From: Firmicutes bacterium UBA3553
Lineage (GTDB): Bacteria; Bacillota; Clostridia; Tissierellales; Sedimentibacteraceae
DNA length: 33,921 nt
Assembly (NCBI GenBank): GCA_002381185.1
Contig: DFOA01000011.1
Location: 1-33,921 of the forward strand
Direction of reading: 5' to 3'
The notes under the pieces are model-generated. The model made no database searches. It was not told the DNA's origin and saw only the letters and a list, made by a program, of their open reading frames with translations. This document shows, piece after piece, positions 8,634-16,902 of this stretch. Positions within the stretch are counted from its first letter, which is position 1. Each line of letters opens with the position of its first letter. The position numbers and the translations under genes are program-made.

Positions 8634-10478
8634 TCATATTTTTTTCACATTCAATGCTCTGAAAGCATTTAATACCGCGATGATAGTCACGCCTACATCA
8701 GCGAATACTGCCTCCCACAAGGTAGCTAATCCCAAGGCACTCAAGACAAGAACAACTGCTTTTACGGAAAGAGAAAATCCAATGTTTTGATGTGCAATTT
8801 TCAGTGTCTTTTGTGAAATCTTTATTGCTGTAGCAATTTTAGAAGGCTCATCGGTCATAATGACAATGTCCGCAGCTTCAATGGCTGCATCAGAGCCCAA
8901 ACCGCCCATTGCTATTCCGATGTCTGCACGGGCTAAAACAGGGGCATCATTGATTCCATCACCTACAAAAGCAAGCTTGCCTTTTGCTGATTTTTGTGAA
9001 AACAGTTCTTCCAGTTTTTCAACCTTATCTCCCGGTAACAATTCAGCATAAACTTTATCAAGTCCTAGATCCCTGGCAACTTTTGTACCAACGTTTTTGG
9101 TGTCGCCTGTCAACATAACTGTCTGTTTAATGTTAGCTTCCTTAAGATCTCTGATTGCCTGTGCCGAATCTGCTTTTACCTCATCGGCTATAATAATATA
9201 ACCGGCATATACGTTATCAACTGCAACATGTACAACCGTACCAATCAGTTCACCTTTGTAATATGGGATATCCATCTTTTCCATGAGCCTGAAATTACCT
9301 GCTGAAACCTTCTTGCCATCTATTATTGCATTAACACCATGACCCGATATTTCTTCTACATCCGAAATGTGCCCATTGTCGATATCTTTGTCATAAGCAC
9401 GTTTCAATGACAGAGAAATTGGATGATTGGAGTAGCTTTCTGCATAAGCAGTTAATTCCAACAACTCTTCTTTTGAAATTCCCTCTGCATGTACTTCCTG
9501 TACATTAAATACACCTTTTGTTAAGGTACCGGTTTTATCGAAAACAACAATTTCCGTCTGCGCCAACGCTTCCAGATAGTTGCTGCCTTTGACCAAGATC
9601 CCGCTTCTTGAAGCTCCGCCTATTCCACCGAAGAAACTTAATGGTATGGAGACAACAAGCGCACACGGGCAGGAAACCACAAGAAATGCTAATGCTCTGT
9701 ATACCCAGTCGCTAAAAGTCGCACCCTCTATAACAAGAGGCGGCACAATAGCTAAAATAGCAGCGATGATTACCACAACGGGAGTATAATATCTCGCAAA
9801 CTTCGTAATAAATTGTTCCGAATTGGATTTTTTACTGCTGGCATTCTCGACTAAATCAAGAATCTTGCTGACGGTAGATTCTCCAAATTCCTTGGTAACT
9901 TCTGCCGTAATTACTCCGTTAATATTGATGCATCCGCTTAATATGTCACTACCAGCAGTTATTTCACGCGGTACAGACTCACCGGTAAGTGCCGAAGTAT
10001 CGACTATAGAGTTTCCTTCTATAACCTTGCCGTCAAGAGGGATTTTCTCTCCGGCTTTAATTACGATAATATCACCAATCTTTACTTCATCCGGGTCTGT
10101 TTTGACGAGTTCATCACCGCGTTTCACGTTCGCATAATCCGGGCGAATGTCCATCAAGCTTGCAATTGACTTTCTTGACTTATCAACAGCATAGCTTTGG
10201 AATGTTTCACCAACCAGATAAAATAACATAACTGCAACGCCTTCTGGATATTCGCCGATAAAGAATGCACCGATTGTAGCAACGCTCATAAGGAAGTTCT
10301 CGTCGAAGACCTTACCCTTGAGAATGTTTTTTATAGCCTTTAAAACCACATCTCCGCCAACAATAATATAACTGATAAGATATAACGCAAGCTCTAACAG
10401 CTCATTGTTTGTTTTTAAAATCATTGTAGCGGCGAAAATTATGCCGCCTGCAATAATTCGTTTTAACCGATTGTTCAT
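8634..10478 (-). CDS. cadA: P1B-type Zn/Cd/Pb-exporting ATPase (no HMA domain)
   Basis: A 614-residue membrane pump that uses ATP to export divalent soft metals. Motifs: TGES at 165-168 (actuator), CPC at 270-272 in the metal-binding helix, DKTGT with the phosphorylated D314, HP at 352-353 and GDGINDAP at 506-513; membrane helices flank them. It lacks an N-terminal metal-binding domain, which is instead a separate 73-residue protein encoded 15 bases upstream, and an ArsR gene lies before that, giving an arsR-HMA-ATPase operon. GAGGAGG about seven bases before ATG supports the start. The CPC motif and the ArsR partner suggest Cd/Zn/Pb and not Cu; the exact metal is inferred. It is closely related to the 23541-26138 pump and the 7574-8308 remnant. 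Confidence 0.88.
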   Translation of the reverse strand: MNNRLKRIIAGGIIFAATMILKTNNELLELALYLISYIIVGGDVVLKAIKNILKGKVFDENFLMSVATIGAFFIGEYPEGVAVMLFYLVGETFQSYAVDKSRKSIASLMDIRPDYANVKRGDELVKTDPDEVKIGDIIVIKAGEKIPLDGKVIEGNSIVDTSALTGESVPREITAGSDILSGCININGVITAEVTKEFGESTVSKILDLVENASSKKSNSEQFITKFARYYTPVVVIIAAILAIVPPLVIEGATFSDWVYRALAFLVVSCPCALVVSIPLSFFGGIGGASRSGILVKGSNYLEALAQTEIVVFDKTGTLTKGVFNVQEVHAEGISKEELLELTAYAESYSNHPISLSLKRAYDKDIDNGHISDVEEISGHGVNAIIDGKKVSAGNFRLMEKMDIPYYKGELIGTVVHVAVDNVYAGYIIIADEVKADSAQAIRDLKEANIKQTVMLTGDTKNVGTKVARDLGLDKVYAELLPGDKVEKLEELFSQKSAKGKLAFVGDGINDAPVLARADIGIAMGGLGSDAAIEAADIVIMTDEPSKIATAIKISQKTLKIAHQNIGFSLSVKAVVLVLSALGLATLWEAVFADVGVTIIAVLNAFRALNVKKI

Positions 10479-10493
10479 AGCACTGCCTCCTCG

Positions 10494-10715
10494 TTAAGCC
10501 TTTTTCATCACCACGTCAGGCTCCGTTTTTTTAACAATTGCTTTTGCAGCTTCGATAATTTCAGCCATCTTATCGTCATCTGCCTCGATAACAAGTTTGG
10601 TAGTCATAAAATTAACAGTGGCGTTGCTCACGCCGTCAAGATTATTGATTGCCTTTTCCATTTTTGCAGCGCAGTTAGCACAGTCTAAGCCCTCTAATTT
10701 AAATGTTTTTTTCAT
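10494..10715 (-). CDS. Free-standing heavy-metal-associated (HMA) domain protein
   Basis: 73 residues: a complete ferredoxin-like HMA domain and nothing else. LEGLDCANCAAKME carries the metal-binding pair C12 and C15, and the fold ends in a conserved KKTEPDV segment seen in each HMA repeat of the 23541-26138 ATPase. In this family the domain binds a soft metal ion and hands it to, or senses it for, the pump. Its gene sits between the ArsR and ATPase genes (15-base gap to the ATPase) with a strong AGGAGG before ATG, so it is the detached metal-binding domain of the 614-residue ATPase. Cytoplasmic. Confidence 0.88.
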   Translation of the reverse strand: MKKTFKLEGLDCANCAAKMEKAINNLDGVSNATVNFMTTKLVIEADDDKMAEIIEAAKAIVKKTEPDVVMKKA

Positions 10716-10740
10716 GATAAAATCCTCCTATTATTTTTAA

Positions 10741-11106
10741 TTATTCTACAATATGTTCTAAGCCTTTTTCGAAGATGTCTTTCACATGTTTATCTGCGAG
10801 AGAATAAAAGACAAATTTACCCTCTTTCCTAAACTTAACAAGATTCGCTTGTCTTAGCGATTGCAGCTGATGAGAAATGGCAGATTTAGTCATATTAAGG
10901 AGCACTGCCAAATCACAGACACACATTTCATTTGAGTCAAGCACCCACAAAATTTTAACTCTCGTGCTATCTCCAAGAACTTTGAAAAAATCAGCCAAAT
11001 CATAAAGCTGGGATTCTTCAGGCATCTTTGATTTTACTATTTCCACAATATCCGAATGAATAACGCTACAATCGCATACACCTATCTTATCTATCTTCTT
11101 ATCTAT
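10741..11106 (-). CDS. ArsR/SmtB-family metal-sensing repressor, probable ATA start
   Basis: A winged-helix repressor with the recognition segment NMTKSAISHQLQSLRQANLVKF and the metal-site helix SNEMCVCDLAVLL (the CVC ligand position of CadC/ArsR sensors). The first standard start is GTG at 11046, which would give 101 residues and cut off a conserved N-terminus. Reading on upstream in frame gives VCDCSVIHSDIVEIV, which aligns with VCSTTIIHEDILEKV of the neighbouring ArsR. An ATA codon at 11106-11104 lies seven bases after GGGAGG (11119-11114). Starting there gives 121 residues, exactly the length of the second ArsR. Either ATA is used as a rare start or an ATG has mutated. It probably represses its own operon through the 11164-11187 palindrome. 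Confidence 0.8.
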   Translation of the reverse strand: MDKKIDKIGVCDCSVIHSDIVEIVKSKMPEESQLYDLADFFKVLGDSTRVKILWVLDSNEMCVCDLAVLLNMTKSAISHQLQSLRQANLVKFRKEGKFVFYSLADKHVKDIFEKGLEHIVE

Positions 11107-11160
11107 AGAAATACCTCCCTCTATTCAAATTCAATTGAGCATTCGCTCAACTATGTTTAC

Positions 11161-11190
11161 AGTATAGTTGAATATATGTTCAACTATCAA
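11161..11190 (-). promoter_or_regulatory. cad-type promoter with embedded ArsR operator
   Basis: On the minus strand TTGATA (11190-11185), an 18-base spacer, TATACT (11166-11161). The spacer is almost filled by a perfect palindrome with arms ATAGTTGAA (11164-11172) and TTCAACTAT (11179-11187), a typical ArsR/SmtB site. A further inverted repeat TTGAGC/GCTCAA (11135-11150) lies just downstream in the leader. Repressor bound here would block RNA polymerase. Confidence 0.75.
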
Positions 11191-11204
11191 GGTCTTTTTA
11201 AAAA

Positions 11205-11236
11205 TTTAACTCAAATAAATAAATATCTGAGTTAAA
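11205..11236. terminator. Hairpin terminator downstream of second ArsR gene
   Basis: TTTAACTCA (11205-11213) pairs with TGAGTTAAA (11228-11236); T-rich runs follow on both strands. It can end the ArsR/small-ORF transcript (minus). Confidence 0.5.
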
Positions 11237-11253
11237 CATTTTTTTGTATCGAT

Positions 11254-11379
11254 TTATAATGGCTCTGAGCGGTACCATACAGGTGGTAATTCTTTGTATA
11301 CCCTATGGCATATCCGCAAGTACTTTTGCTGTTTTTGATATAGGCTTTCAGAAATGCTCTCATATTTATTCTGTAACAT
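11254..11379 (-). CDS. Possible 41-residue small protein overlapping ArsR end
   Basis: An ATG at 11379-11377 opens a 41-codon frame beginning MLQNKYESISESLYQKQQ and ending VWYRSEPL. It overlaps the last 14 bases of the upstream ArsR gene in another frame, as translationally coupled genes do, and ends just before the terminator hairpin. The composition looks like real protein (charged, helical, then an aromatic tail). No homologue comes to mind and no separate ribosome binding site is obvious. It could equally be the remnant tail of a longer gene. Confidence 0.3.
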   Translation of the reverse strand: MLQNKYESISESLYQKQQKYLRICHRVYKELPPVWYRSEPL

Positions 11380-11731
11380 GGGTTAAGCATTGACTAAACA
11401 TTGCTTTGATATGTTCATCATCTAATGAATAGTAAGCAATTTTGCCGTCACGCCTATATTTAATCAAACGAGTTTGTCGCAACGATTTTAGATGATGAGA
11501 AATAGCAGGCGAAGACATATTTAAAAGAGCTGAAATATCACACACACACATTTCTGAAAGCATTAGTACATTTATAATCTTTAAACGTGTAGGGTCGCTT
11601 AAAACCTTAAACTCCGCTGCCATATCAAATAAGATTTCATCATCTGTTATTTCCTGTTTTACTTTTTCTAATATATCCTCATGAATAATGGTAGTGCTAC
11701 ATACTGCATTTTCATTCTTCTTGTTTGACAT
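11366..11731 (-). CDS. Second ArsR/SmtB-family metal-sensing repressor
   Basis: 121 residues. An N-terminal Cys (AVCSTTIIHED), a winged helix with NMSSPAISHHLKSLRQTRLIKY, and LSEMCVCDISALL with the CVC metal-binding position in the recognition-helix region, as in CadC-type sensors of Cd/Pb/Zn. An ATG at 11746 is possible, but AAAGGAG five bases before the ATG at 11731 is the better start. It has its own promoter and operator (11752-11804) but no pump gene directly downstream. Its operator resembles the one in front of the three-HMA ATPase at 26138, so that pump may be its target (inference). A paralogue of the ArsR at 10741-11106. Confidence 0.87.
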   Translation of the reverse strand: MSNKKNENAVCSTTIIHEDILEKVKQEITDDEILFDMAAEFKVLSDPTRLKIINVLMLSEMCVCDISALLNMSSPAISHHLKSLRQTRLIKYRRDGKIAYYSLDDEHIKAMFSQCLTHVTE

Positions 11732-11751
11732 AGTTACTCCTTTCATGTAAT

Positions 11752-11804
11752 CAATTAAACAATGGCTTAATTGTTATAATACCATTTTCTTATTATGCTG
11801 GCAA
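11752..11804 (-). promoter_or_regulatory. Promoter and operator of second ArsR gene
   Basis: On the minus strand TTGCCA (11804-11799), a 17-base spacer, TATTAT (11781-11776). Just downstream is an inverted repeat CAATTAA (11752-11758), 8 bases, TTAATTG (11767-11773). The core ATTAA-N8-TTAAT with CAAT in the spacer is shared with the palindrome at 26163-26186. Confidence 0.65.
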
Positions 11805-11880
11805 TAAAGAAAATAATAAATGTAAACTTAAGTAGCTTTTCAACCATTCAAGTTATCGATATACTTTTACTTATTTATGT

Positions 11881-11908
11881 TTCTTTTCTGTTGTTAAATA
11901 TATTCTTA
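11881..11908. repeat. 28-base direct repeat, left copy
   Basis: Nearly identical to 31537-31565 (one inserted T and one mismatch), in the same orientation, about 19.6 kb apart. It lies in the 11747-12013 intergenic stretch, where I see nothing else beyond the ArsR promoter. Confidence 0.6.
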
Positions 11909-12013
11909 TGCGAGAAATTCGCTGCACATTTCATCATTAACCATCTCATAACACAGTGATAGGACAGATTCAGGGCTTAAATATTTGTAATTTAATTCTC
12001 AACACTAATGTAT

Positions 12014-12463
<450 letters not shown>

Positions 12464-12544
12464 TTCTCTCCTCCAAAAATATGCATGAATAGCAATTGAA
12501 ATTAATACTCTACACGAATAGTTAAACACTTGCTTATATGTTTT

Positions 12545-12573
12545 ATTATATTGATAGCAATAATTATAGTCAA
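12545..12573 (-). promoter_or_regulatory. Promoter of lspA
   Basis: On the minus strand TTGACT (12573-12568), a 17-base spacer, TATAAT (12550-12545), about 80 bases before the lspA start. It gives lspA a transcript separate from the lipid genes behind it. Half-site-like GAGCAAATG and AAGCAAGTG words flank it, possible metal-regulator contacts. Confidence 0.6.
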
Positions 12574-12645
12574 TACATTTATATAAACATTTGCTCACAT
12601 TTTATAATATTACCATTTAGTGTCATCTAAATAAAGTTATAAACA

Positions 12646-13995
12646 CTAAATTTCTTTGATAACAACATTGCTTTTACCTGTTGATGTATTAATAGGTATG
12701 GTATTCACCTGCTTTATCCGATAGTTTAGGTATAGCAACTTTTTTTCTTTTAAGATATTATCCATTTGTTTGCGTAGCTGATTTTGAGTAGTATTAAAAT
12801 CAGCACCTTGCCTTAACTCTACCCTTATCTCAAACATTCTATTTGAACGCTGAACAAACTGGTATCCGATTATTCCCTCTGCCTCTAATGTATTGATAAT
12901 CAAAGGGTGCAGAAAATCCTTCTCTCCCTTATCATTTATAAACCACATGATTTCCTCATTTCTCCCCATAATCTCTTTTATTTTGCTAAATGGGAGTGCT
13001 TCATTTTCTAATCTTTCTGCACTCATCAGTTTATCAGTAAGTTTATAGCGAATAAGAGGCTGCGAGTAGTTATACAATGGCGTAATAAAAGTATGTTCTT
13101 CTTCTACTTCAAGATAATTTATATCATCAAATATATAAAATCCTTGATATGTATCTCTTTCTAGACCCATTATTATTGACTCAGACGCTCCGTAAATATT
13201 AAATATATCTGTATGCAAAACAGATTGAAAATACCTTCTTTGTTCCCTAGTTGTCGGTTCGCCACCAGTAATTACTCTAAAAACATTTATTTTAATCTTA
13301 TTGTCTGAAATCAAATCACAAAGAATTTTAATTGCAGATGGATAGCCAATGATTACATCCGGATTGAATCTATTAATTTTATCTATCCAGAGTTCCAGTG
13401 ATAGATTGATATTCAACAACAGAGGACGAAATCCAAAACCCTTGATACCGGAATTTGCTGCCATAGCTCCTCCAAATCTTCCTTCTGTTGCAGCTACATA
13501 CAATACTCTAAGCCCTCTTAAACTTTTTGAGATAGCTTCCTTCAGCCCTACTTCTCCCTTACATGCCCTGAATCCGGCAGCAAGTATTGTTTCCCACGAA
13601 TTACGATCGTAAATGAAGCATGTTGGCTTACCTGTACTTCCTGACGAGTGAACAATTGCATATTCGTCCAAATACTTTTTATCCCTGCTCTTCTCCTTCA
13701 TGAGAAAACGTTCTATATGTTGCAAATTTACTCGTTTGTCAGTCACTATTCTGTTAAAATTCTCTACAAATATCTTTTTATCGATACTAGGAATCTTATT
13801 TATTGGAATTTCCCTAATATCCCCGTCACGAATACCATAACTAGAATAATACTCATGATAAAACTCAGAATTGTAATAAGCATGCTTAAGTAATTCTCTG
13901 ACCTTTTGCTCACGTTTATCAAGTATCTCACTTCTACTCTTTTGAAAATTGTGGTTTAACTTATTGGTCTTAGTCATTAGACCTATATATCCCAT
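12646..13995 (-). CDS. PaaK/CapK-like adenylate-forming enzyme
   Basis: A 449-residue soluble protein of the phenylacetate-CoA ligase (PaaK/CapK, COG1541-type) branch of adenylating enzymes, which activate a carboxylic acid as acyl-AMP. Motifs: HAYYNSEFYHEYY near the N-terminus, HSSGSTGKPT (about 116-125, the phosphate-binding loop), ITGGEPTTREQR, FNIYGASE (the A5 block) and a C-terminal small domain ending NTSTGKSNVV. An ATG lies ten codons earlier, but AGGAG seven bases before the ATG at 13995 decides the start. The substrate is not visible. With a thioesterase, cyclopropane synthase and fatty-acid-binding protein on the same strand, a fatty acid is a reasonable guess. A weak hairpin (TTTAGTGT/ACACTAAA) overlaps the stop. 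Confidence 0.85.
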   Translation of the reverse strand: MGYIGLMTKTNKLNHNFQKSRSEILDKREQKVRELLKHAYYNSEFYHEYYSSYGIRDGDIREIPINKIPSIDKKIFVENFNRIVTDKRVNLQHIERFLMKEKSRDKKYLDEYAIVHSSGSTGKPTCFIYDRNSWETILAAGFRACKGEVGLKEAISKSLRGLRVLYVAATEGRFGGAMAANSGIKGFGFRPLLLNINLSLELWIDKINRFNPDVIIGYPSAIKILCDLISDNKIKINVFRVITGGEPTTREQRRYFQSVLHTDIFNIYGASESIIMGLERDTYQGFYIFDDINYLEVEEEHTFITPLYNYSQPLIRYKLTDKLMSAERLENEALPFSKIKEIMGRNEEIMWFINDKGEKDFLHPLIINTLEAEGIIGYQFVQRSNRMFEIRVELRQGADFNTTQNQLRKQMDNILKEKKLLYLNYRIKQVNTIPINTSTGKSNVVIKEI

Positions 13996-14119
13996 TTTCG
14001 TTCTCCTAAACCATATTTTAACCATCTCATTTTGATATTTTTTATATGATATTCTATAATAATAAAATTTTCTTCTGCTTATATATTACTTCATCTAGAA
14101 ATATTTTTTTGCCTTATCC

Positions 14120-15283
14120 TTATTTATACATATATTCCCTTGTCCAAGGCAATTCGTTATTTACACCTTTTGTAAACAAGAATTGATGAATGTCTATATT
14201 CCCGCTATTAAAAGATGCAGCACAGGCATTTAAGTATAATCGCCACATCCGAATAAAGGTTTCGTCCTTACTCTTCATGATTTCAGGCAATGCATTTTCA
14301 AAGTTTTTTGCCCAATGCTCTAAAGTTCTTCCGTAGTGTCTTCTAAGACTTTCTGCATCTATTAAATGAAAATCCTCATCTGACATATGTGATATTAATT
14401 CTTTGACTGTTGGTATATATCCTCCGGGGAAAATATACTTATTTATCCACGTATTTGTTCCTGCTCCATTAATGCCAGTTATACAATGAAGCAGAGAGAC
14501 TCCCTCTTCCACTAATAGTTTGTTTACTGTGGAAAAGTATTCATGAAGATAGTCCTTGCCTACATGCTCTATCATACCAACACTTATTACTCTGTCGAAT
14601 TTTCTGTTTTTCAGCTCTCTATAATCGAGCAGTTGCACTTCTACGAGTTCTTCCAGCATTTCACTTTTGATTCTTTCCTTGATTTTGGCAAATTGCTCGG
14701 AGCTTAAAGTTATTCCCATGGTCTTTGCTCTATATTCTTTAGCTGCCGTTATAATCAATTCTCCCCAACCGCAGCCAATATCAAGCAATGTTTGTCCTTC
14801 ATTAAGATTTAATTTTCTTAAGATATGAGCTACCTTATTTTTTTGAGCACCGTTTAAAGTATCATCAGGAGATTGAAAATATCCACAAGAATAGGTCATA
14901 GAATCTTCTAACCATAACCTATAAAAATCATTGCCTATATCATAATGATGTTGAACGTTATCCTTGCTTTTTTTAATATTATTACTCAATTTTTTATTTA
15001 TAATAGTACTATGCAAAAAGCTCTTACTATTATTATATAGAGATTCGATAACCTTTTGTAAATCGCCATCTATATCAATCTTATTAGTCATGTAAGCCTC
15101 ACCTAAAGCCATAGTTGGATCACTTTTTATATCAGCTACTAGTATAGGGCTATTAATAATTAACGTAAATTTACTCTCTCCTTCCCCATATTTTACTGCC
15201 TCTCCATCCCAGAACTTTATCTGAAAAGGCACAAAAAATACATCTTTCAAAAAAGTTTTGTAAAATATTTTGTTTAAATCCAT
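14120..15283 (-). CDS. cfa: Cyclopropane-fatty-acyl-phospholipid synthase family
   Basis: 387 residues. It methylenates double bonds of phospholipid acyl chains using S-adenosylmethionine, at the inner membrane surface. The N-terminal lipid-binding domain (~100 residues) is followed by VQHHYDIGNDFYRLWLED and MTYSCGYF, both typical of Cfa, and a class I methyltransferase fold with LLDIGCGWGELI (about 166-177) as the SAM-binding loop; the C-terminal HYGRTLEHWAKNF block is also conserved. Two start codons are possible (15292 and 15283); the second has AAAGGA nine bases upstream and is preferred. It lies between the PaaK-like gene and a broken acyltransferase. A SAM synthetase gene in the same run may feed it. 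Confidence 0.92.
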   Translation of the reverse strand: MDLNKIFYKTFLKDVFFVPFQIKFWDGEAVKYGEGESKFTLIINSPILVADIKSDPTMALGEAYMTNKIDIDGDLQKVIESLYNNSKSFLHSTIINKKLSNNIKKSKDNVQHHYDIGNDFYRLWLEDSMTYSCGYFQSPDDTLNGAQKNKVAHILRKLNLNEGQTLLDIGCGWGELIITAAKEYRAKTMGITLSSEQFAKIKERIKSEMLEELVEVQLLDYRELKNRKFDRVISVGMIEHVGKDYLHEYFSTVNKLLVEEGVSLLHCITGINGAGTNTWINKYIFPGGYIPTVKELISHMSDEDFHLIDAESLRRHYGRTLEHWAKNFENALPEIMKSKDETFIRMWRLYLNACAASFNSGNIDIHQFLFTKGVNNELPWTREYMYK

Positions 15284-15335
15284 AGTATTCATTCCTTTCT
15301 TCCATTACTTTTAAATTTTGTTCAATCCTGTCTGT

Positions 15336-15425
15336 TTAATACTCCTTAATCCATAAACCGGTATCTCTCATGCTTCCTTGGTACAAGCGAAAATCATGAT
15401 CGACAGCTAAGCCAATTCTCCATAA
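15336..15425 (-). other. Open coding-like fragment, unassigned
   Basis: Just after the CrtO-like pseudogene the minus strand has a 30-codon open segment, LWRIGLAVDHDFRLYQGSMRD and so on to a stop at 15336-15338, with no start of its own. It reads like the tail of a protein, either read-through of the pseudogene in another frame or the end of another relic. No family recognised. Confidence 0.25.
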
Positions 15426-15426
15426 A

Positions 15427-15850
15427 TTATGCAGAGTACGAGTATTCCAGTTGTTTCAGAACTCTAATGATTCTTGGCCTGTTATATCTCTGGATAATTA
15501 TATACGGCAAATTTAGAATTACAGCAATTACTGTCATGATTACTGCTGTCAAAGAGCTATTCCATAAAGAAAATAAAGATGATGATATAATTATATTCTA
15601 GTGTGTAAGTTCAGCCCTGCAGGACTCTATCATATAGTTTGAAAGATACACCAAGTTATAATTTTTTATATATTTTTTAGGGAATATAGATTTTATAAAA
15701 TCACTCAACTCGGACATAAACTTTTTCCATGTCTTTACTTTGAATATTATGTTGGTATACCTCACCGCTGTTTTCCCATGTTCGTTCTCTAAAAATCCAT
15801 CTGTTGTAGTAGAATACTCTTTTGGGAATTATAGCAAAAATATACAACTA
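15427..15850 (-). pseudogene. CrtO-like membrane acyltransferase, broken
   Basis: Not visible as one frame. The minus strand reads PKRVFYYNRWIFRERTWENS and GEVYQ, then shifts frame to IIFKVKTWKKFMSELSDFIK, FPKKYIKNYNLVYLSNY, MIESCRAELTH, an in-frame TAG, then LFSLWNSSLTAVIM, LNLPYIIIQRYNRPRIIRVL and a stop at 15427. This order (FRER-W, IYQ, KVKxWK, E.CRAELTHW, LWN, L.NLPCI..QRYNRPR) matches the small membrane acyltransferases annotated as glycosyl-4,4'-diaponeurosporenoate acyltransferase. The TAG replaces the conserved Trp after AELTH. One frameshift plus one nonsense codon: not functional. The 5' end is lost before about 15850. It points to a former lipid acyl-transfer step in this cluster. 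Confidence 0.72.
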
Positions 15851-15936
15851 TTACTGATAAAAGCATAAAAACAGTTAGATTTTCTGGCTAAACTTACATC
15901 AAATAGGTTCAAAGATACAAATCCTCAATTATCTTC

Positions 15937-16110
15937 TTAAGCGCCTTCCCATATCTTCGCTACAATTATTGCTGCGGTCAAAGCACAACAAATTTTGGGT
16001 TCCTCTGGCATAAGTACTGAGTTTCCAAGCTTTTCTTCTATCATACAGACGGAACCTATATCTTGGCCACACCACTTCCTACAGTCCCCTTGAATTTTTA
16101 AAAATCCTGT
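15937..16110 (-). pseudogene. Cys-rich open fragment, unassigned relic
   Basis: An open minus-strand frame of ~58 codons bounded by stops with no usable start: FLKIQGDCRKWCGQDIGSVC, then EEKLGN, EEPKICCALTAAIIVAKIWE. It has four to five cysteines in a spacing that suggests metal or Fe-S binding. A nearby ATG (about 16158, MNEIGELMKRGAFINKQDF) is in another frame and would need a frameshift to join. I do not recognise the family. The remaining parts of the 15293-16162 gap hold only the CrtO-like pseudogene and the short 15336-15425 fragment. Confidence 0.3.
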
Positions 16111-16162
16111 TTATTTATGAATGCTCCTCTTTTCATTAATTCACCGATTTCATTCATAATCT

Positions 16163-16873
16163 CTATTTGGTAAATTCAACTACTGCATAAGATTCGCCTT
16201 TATCATTGCATAAGTTAACAACAATGGAATTATCATTAATACAATAAATATATGGCATTAAGATATCCTTATACTTTGCAGGGGTTTTGTATTCAATCCG
16301 TATTCTTTTTGCTTTAAAATTCTCTGGTAGATATTCCTCTGCTATTGATACATATTTTGCGTTATTAACATGTTTGTTGTAATCCAAATGATATTTTGAA
16401 ACTGTCGTAAGATTTGCCATTACTGCTTCGTTATTTGGAATTATAATTTTTCTTGAATGATATTCCATTGGAAATTTATCATACAACGGAATACTTTTAA
16501 TAATGTCATCAGGCATGCAAAATGGCTTTTCCGTTAATAGATTGATAAAGGCACCAATCGCATAACTGGTAATACACGGACAGCCGTCTTCATCGTAGAC
16601 TATAGTATTACGGCATCCATACACCCTCTTACATTCATATATCCATGTTCGAATAGTTAGATTCTCCCCGTACACCGGTGTCCTGGCAATATTTATTTGA
16701 CGCGAAGCTAAATACATTCCAATGGAGTGTTCATCAAAAAACTTTGCCAAAGCTTTTGACGAGTTTAGTTGAAACATACTGCAGTCTTGCATAAAATCGA
16801 TTGCCGAATCAAGGGTAAGTTCGCCATCCACTCCAACATTACTATAACCAACAGTTCTTTTCACCTCAAACAT
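16163..16873 (-). CDS. Acyl-ACP thioesterase (FatA/FatB-type)
   Basis: 236 residues with two hot-dog folds: the first carries MQDCSMFQLNSSKALAKFF and LASRQINIARTPVYGE, the second the catalytic block DYNKHVNNAKYV (N166, H168), matching the D-x-N-x-H-V-N-N signature of bacterial and plant acyl-ACP thioesterases. The enzyme hydrolyses acyl-ACP to free fatty acid in the cytoplasm, ending chain elongation. An earlier TTG lies inside the ribosome binding site; GAGGAGG nine bases before the ATG at 16873 sets the start. Its gene starts 29 bases after the alarmone synthetase stop, so they are probably co-transcribed. Free fatty acids made here could be bound by the DegV/FakB-type protein and re-activated by the PaaK-like enzyme (inference). 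Confidence 0.88.
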   Translation of the reverse strand: MFEVKRTVGYSNVGVDGELTLDSAIDFMQDCSMFQLNSSKALAKFFDEHSIGMYLASRQINIARTPVYGENLTIRTWIYECKRVYGCRNTIVYDEDGCPCITSYAIGAFINLLTEKPFCMPDDIIKSIPLYDKFPMEYHSRKIIIPNNEAVMANLTTVSKYHLDYNKHVNNAKYVSIAEEYLPENFKAKRIRIEYKTPAKYKDILMPYIYCINDNSIVVNLCNDKGESYAVVEFTK

Positions 16874-16902
16874 CCTTTGTATCCTCCTCAAAAAATCTGT
16901 TG

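Noticed and set aside
8385..8672. 95-codon plus-strand frame across the riboswitch region
   Set aside because: It runs through the aptamer in antisense and into the ATPase end; no ribosome binding site and no recognised motif.
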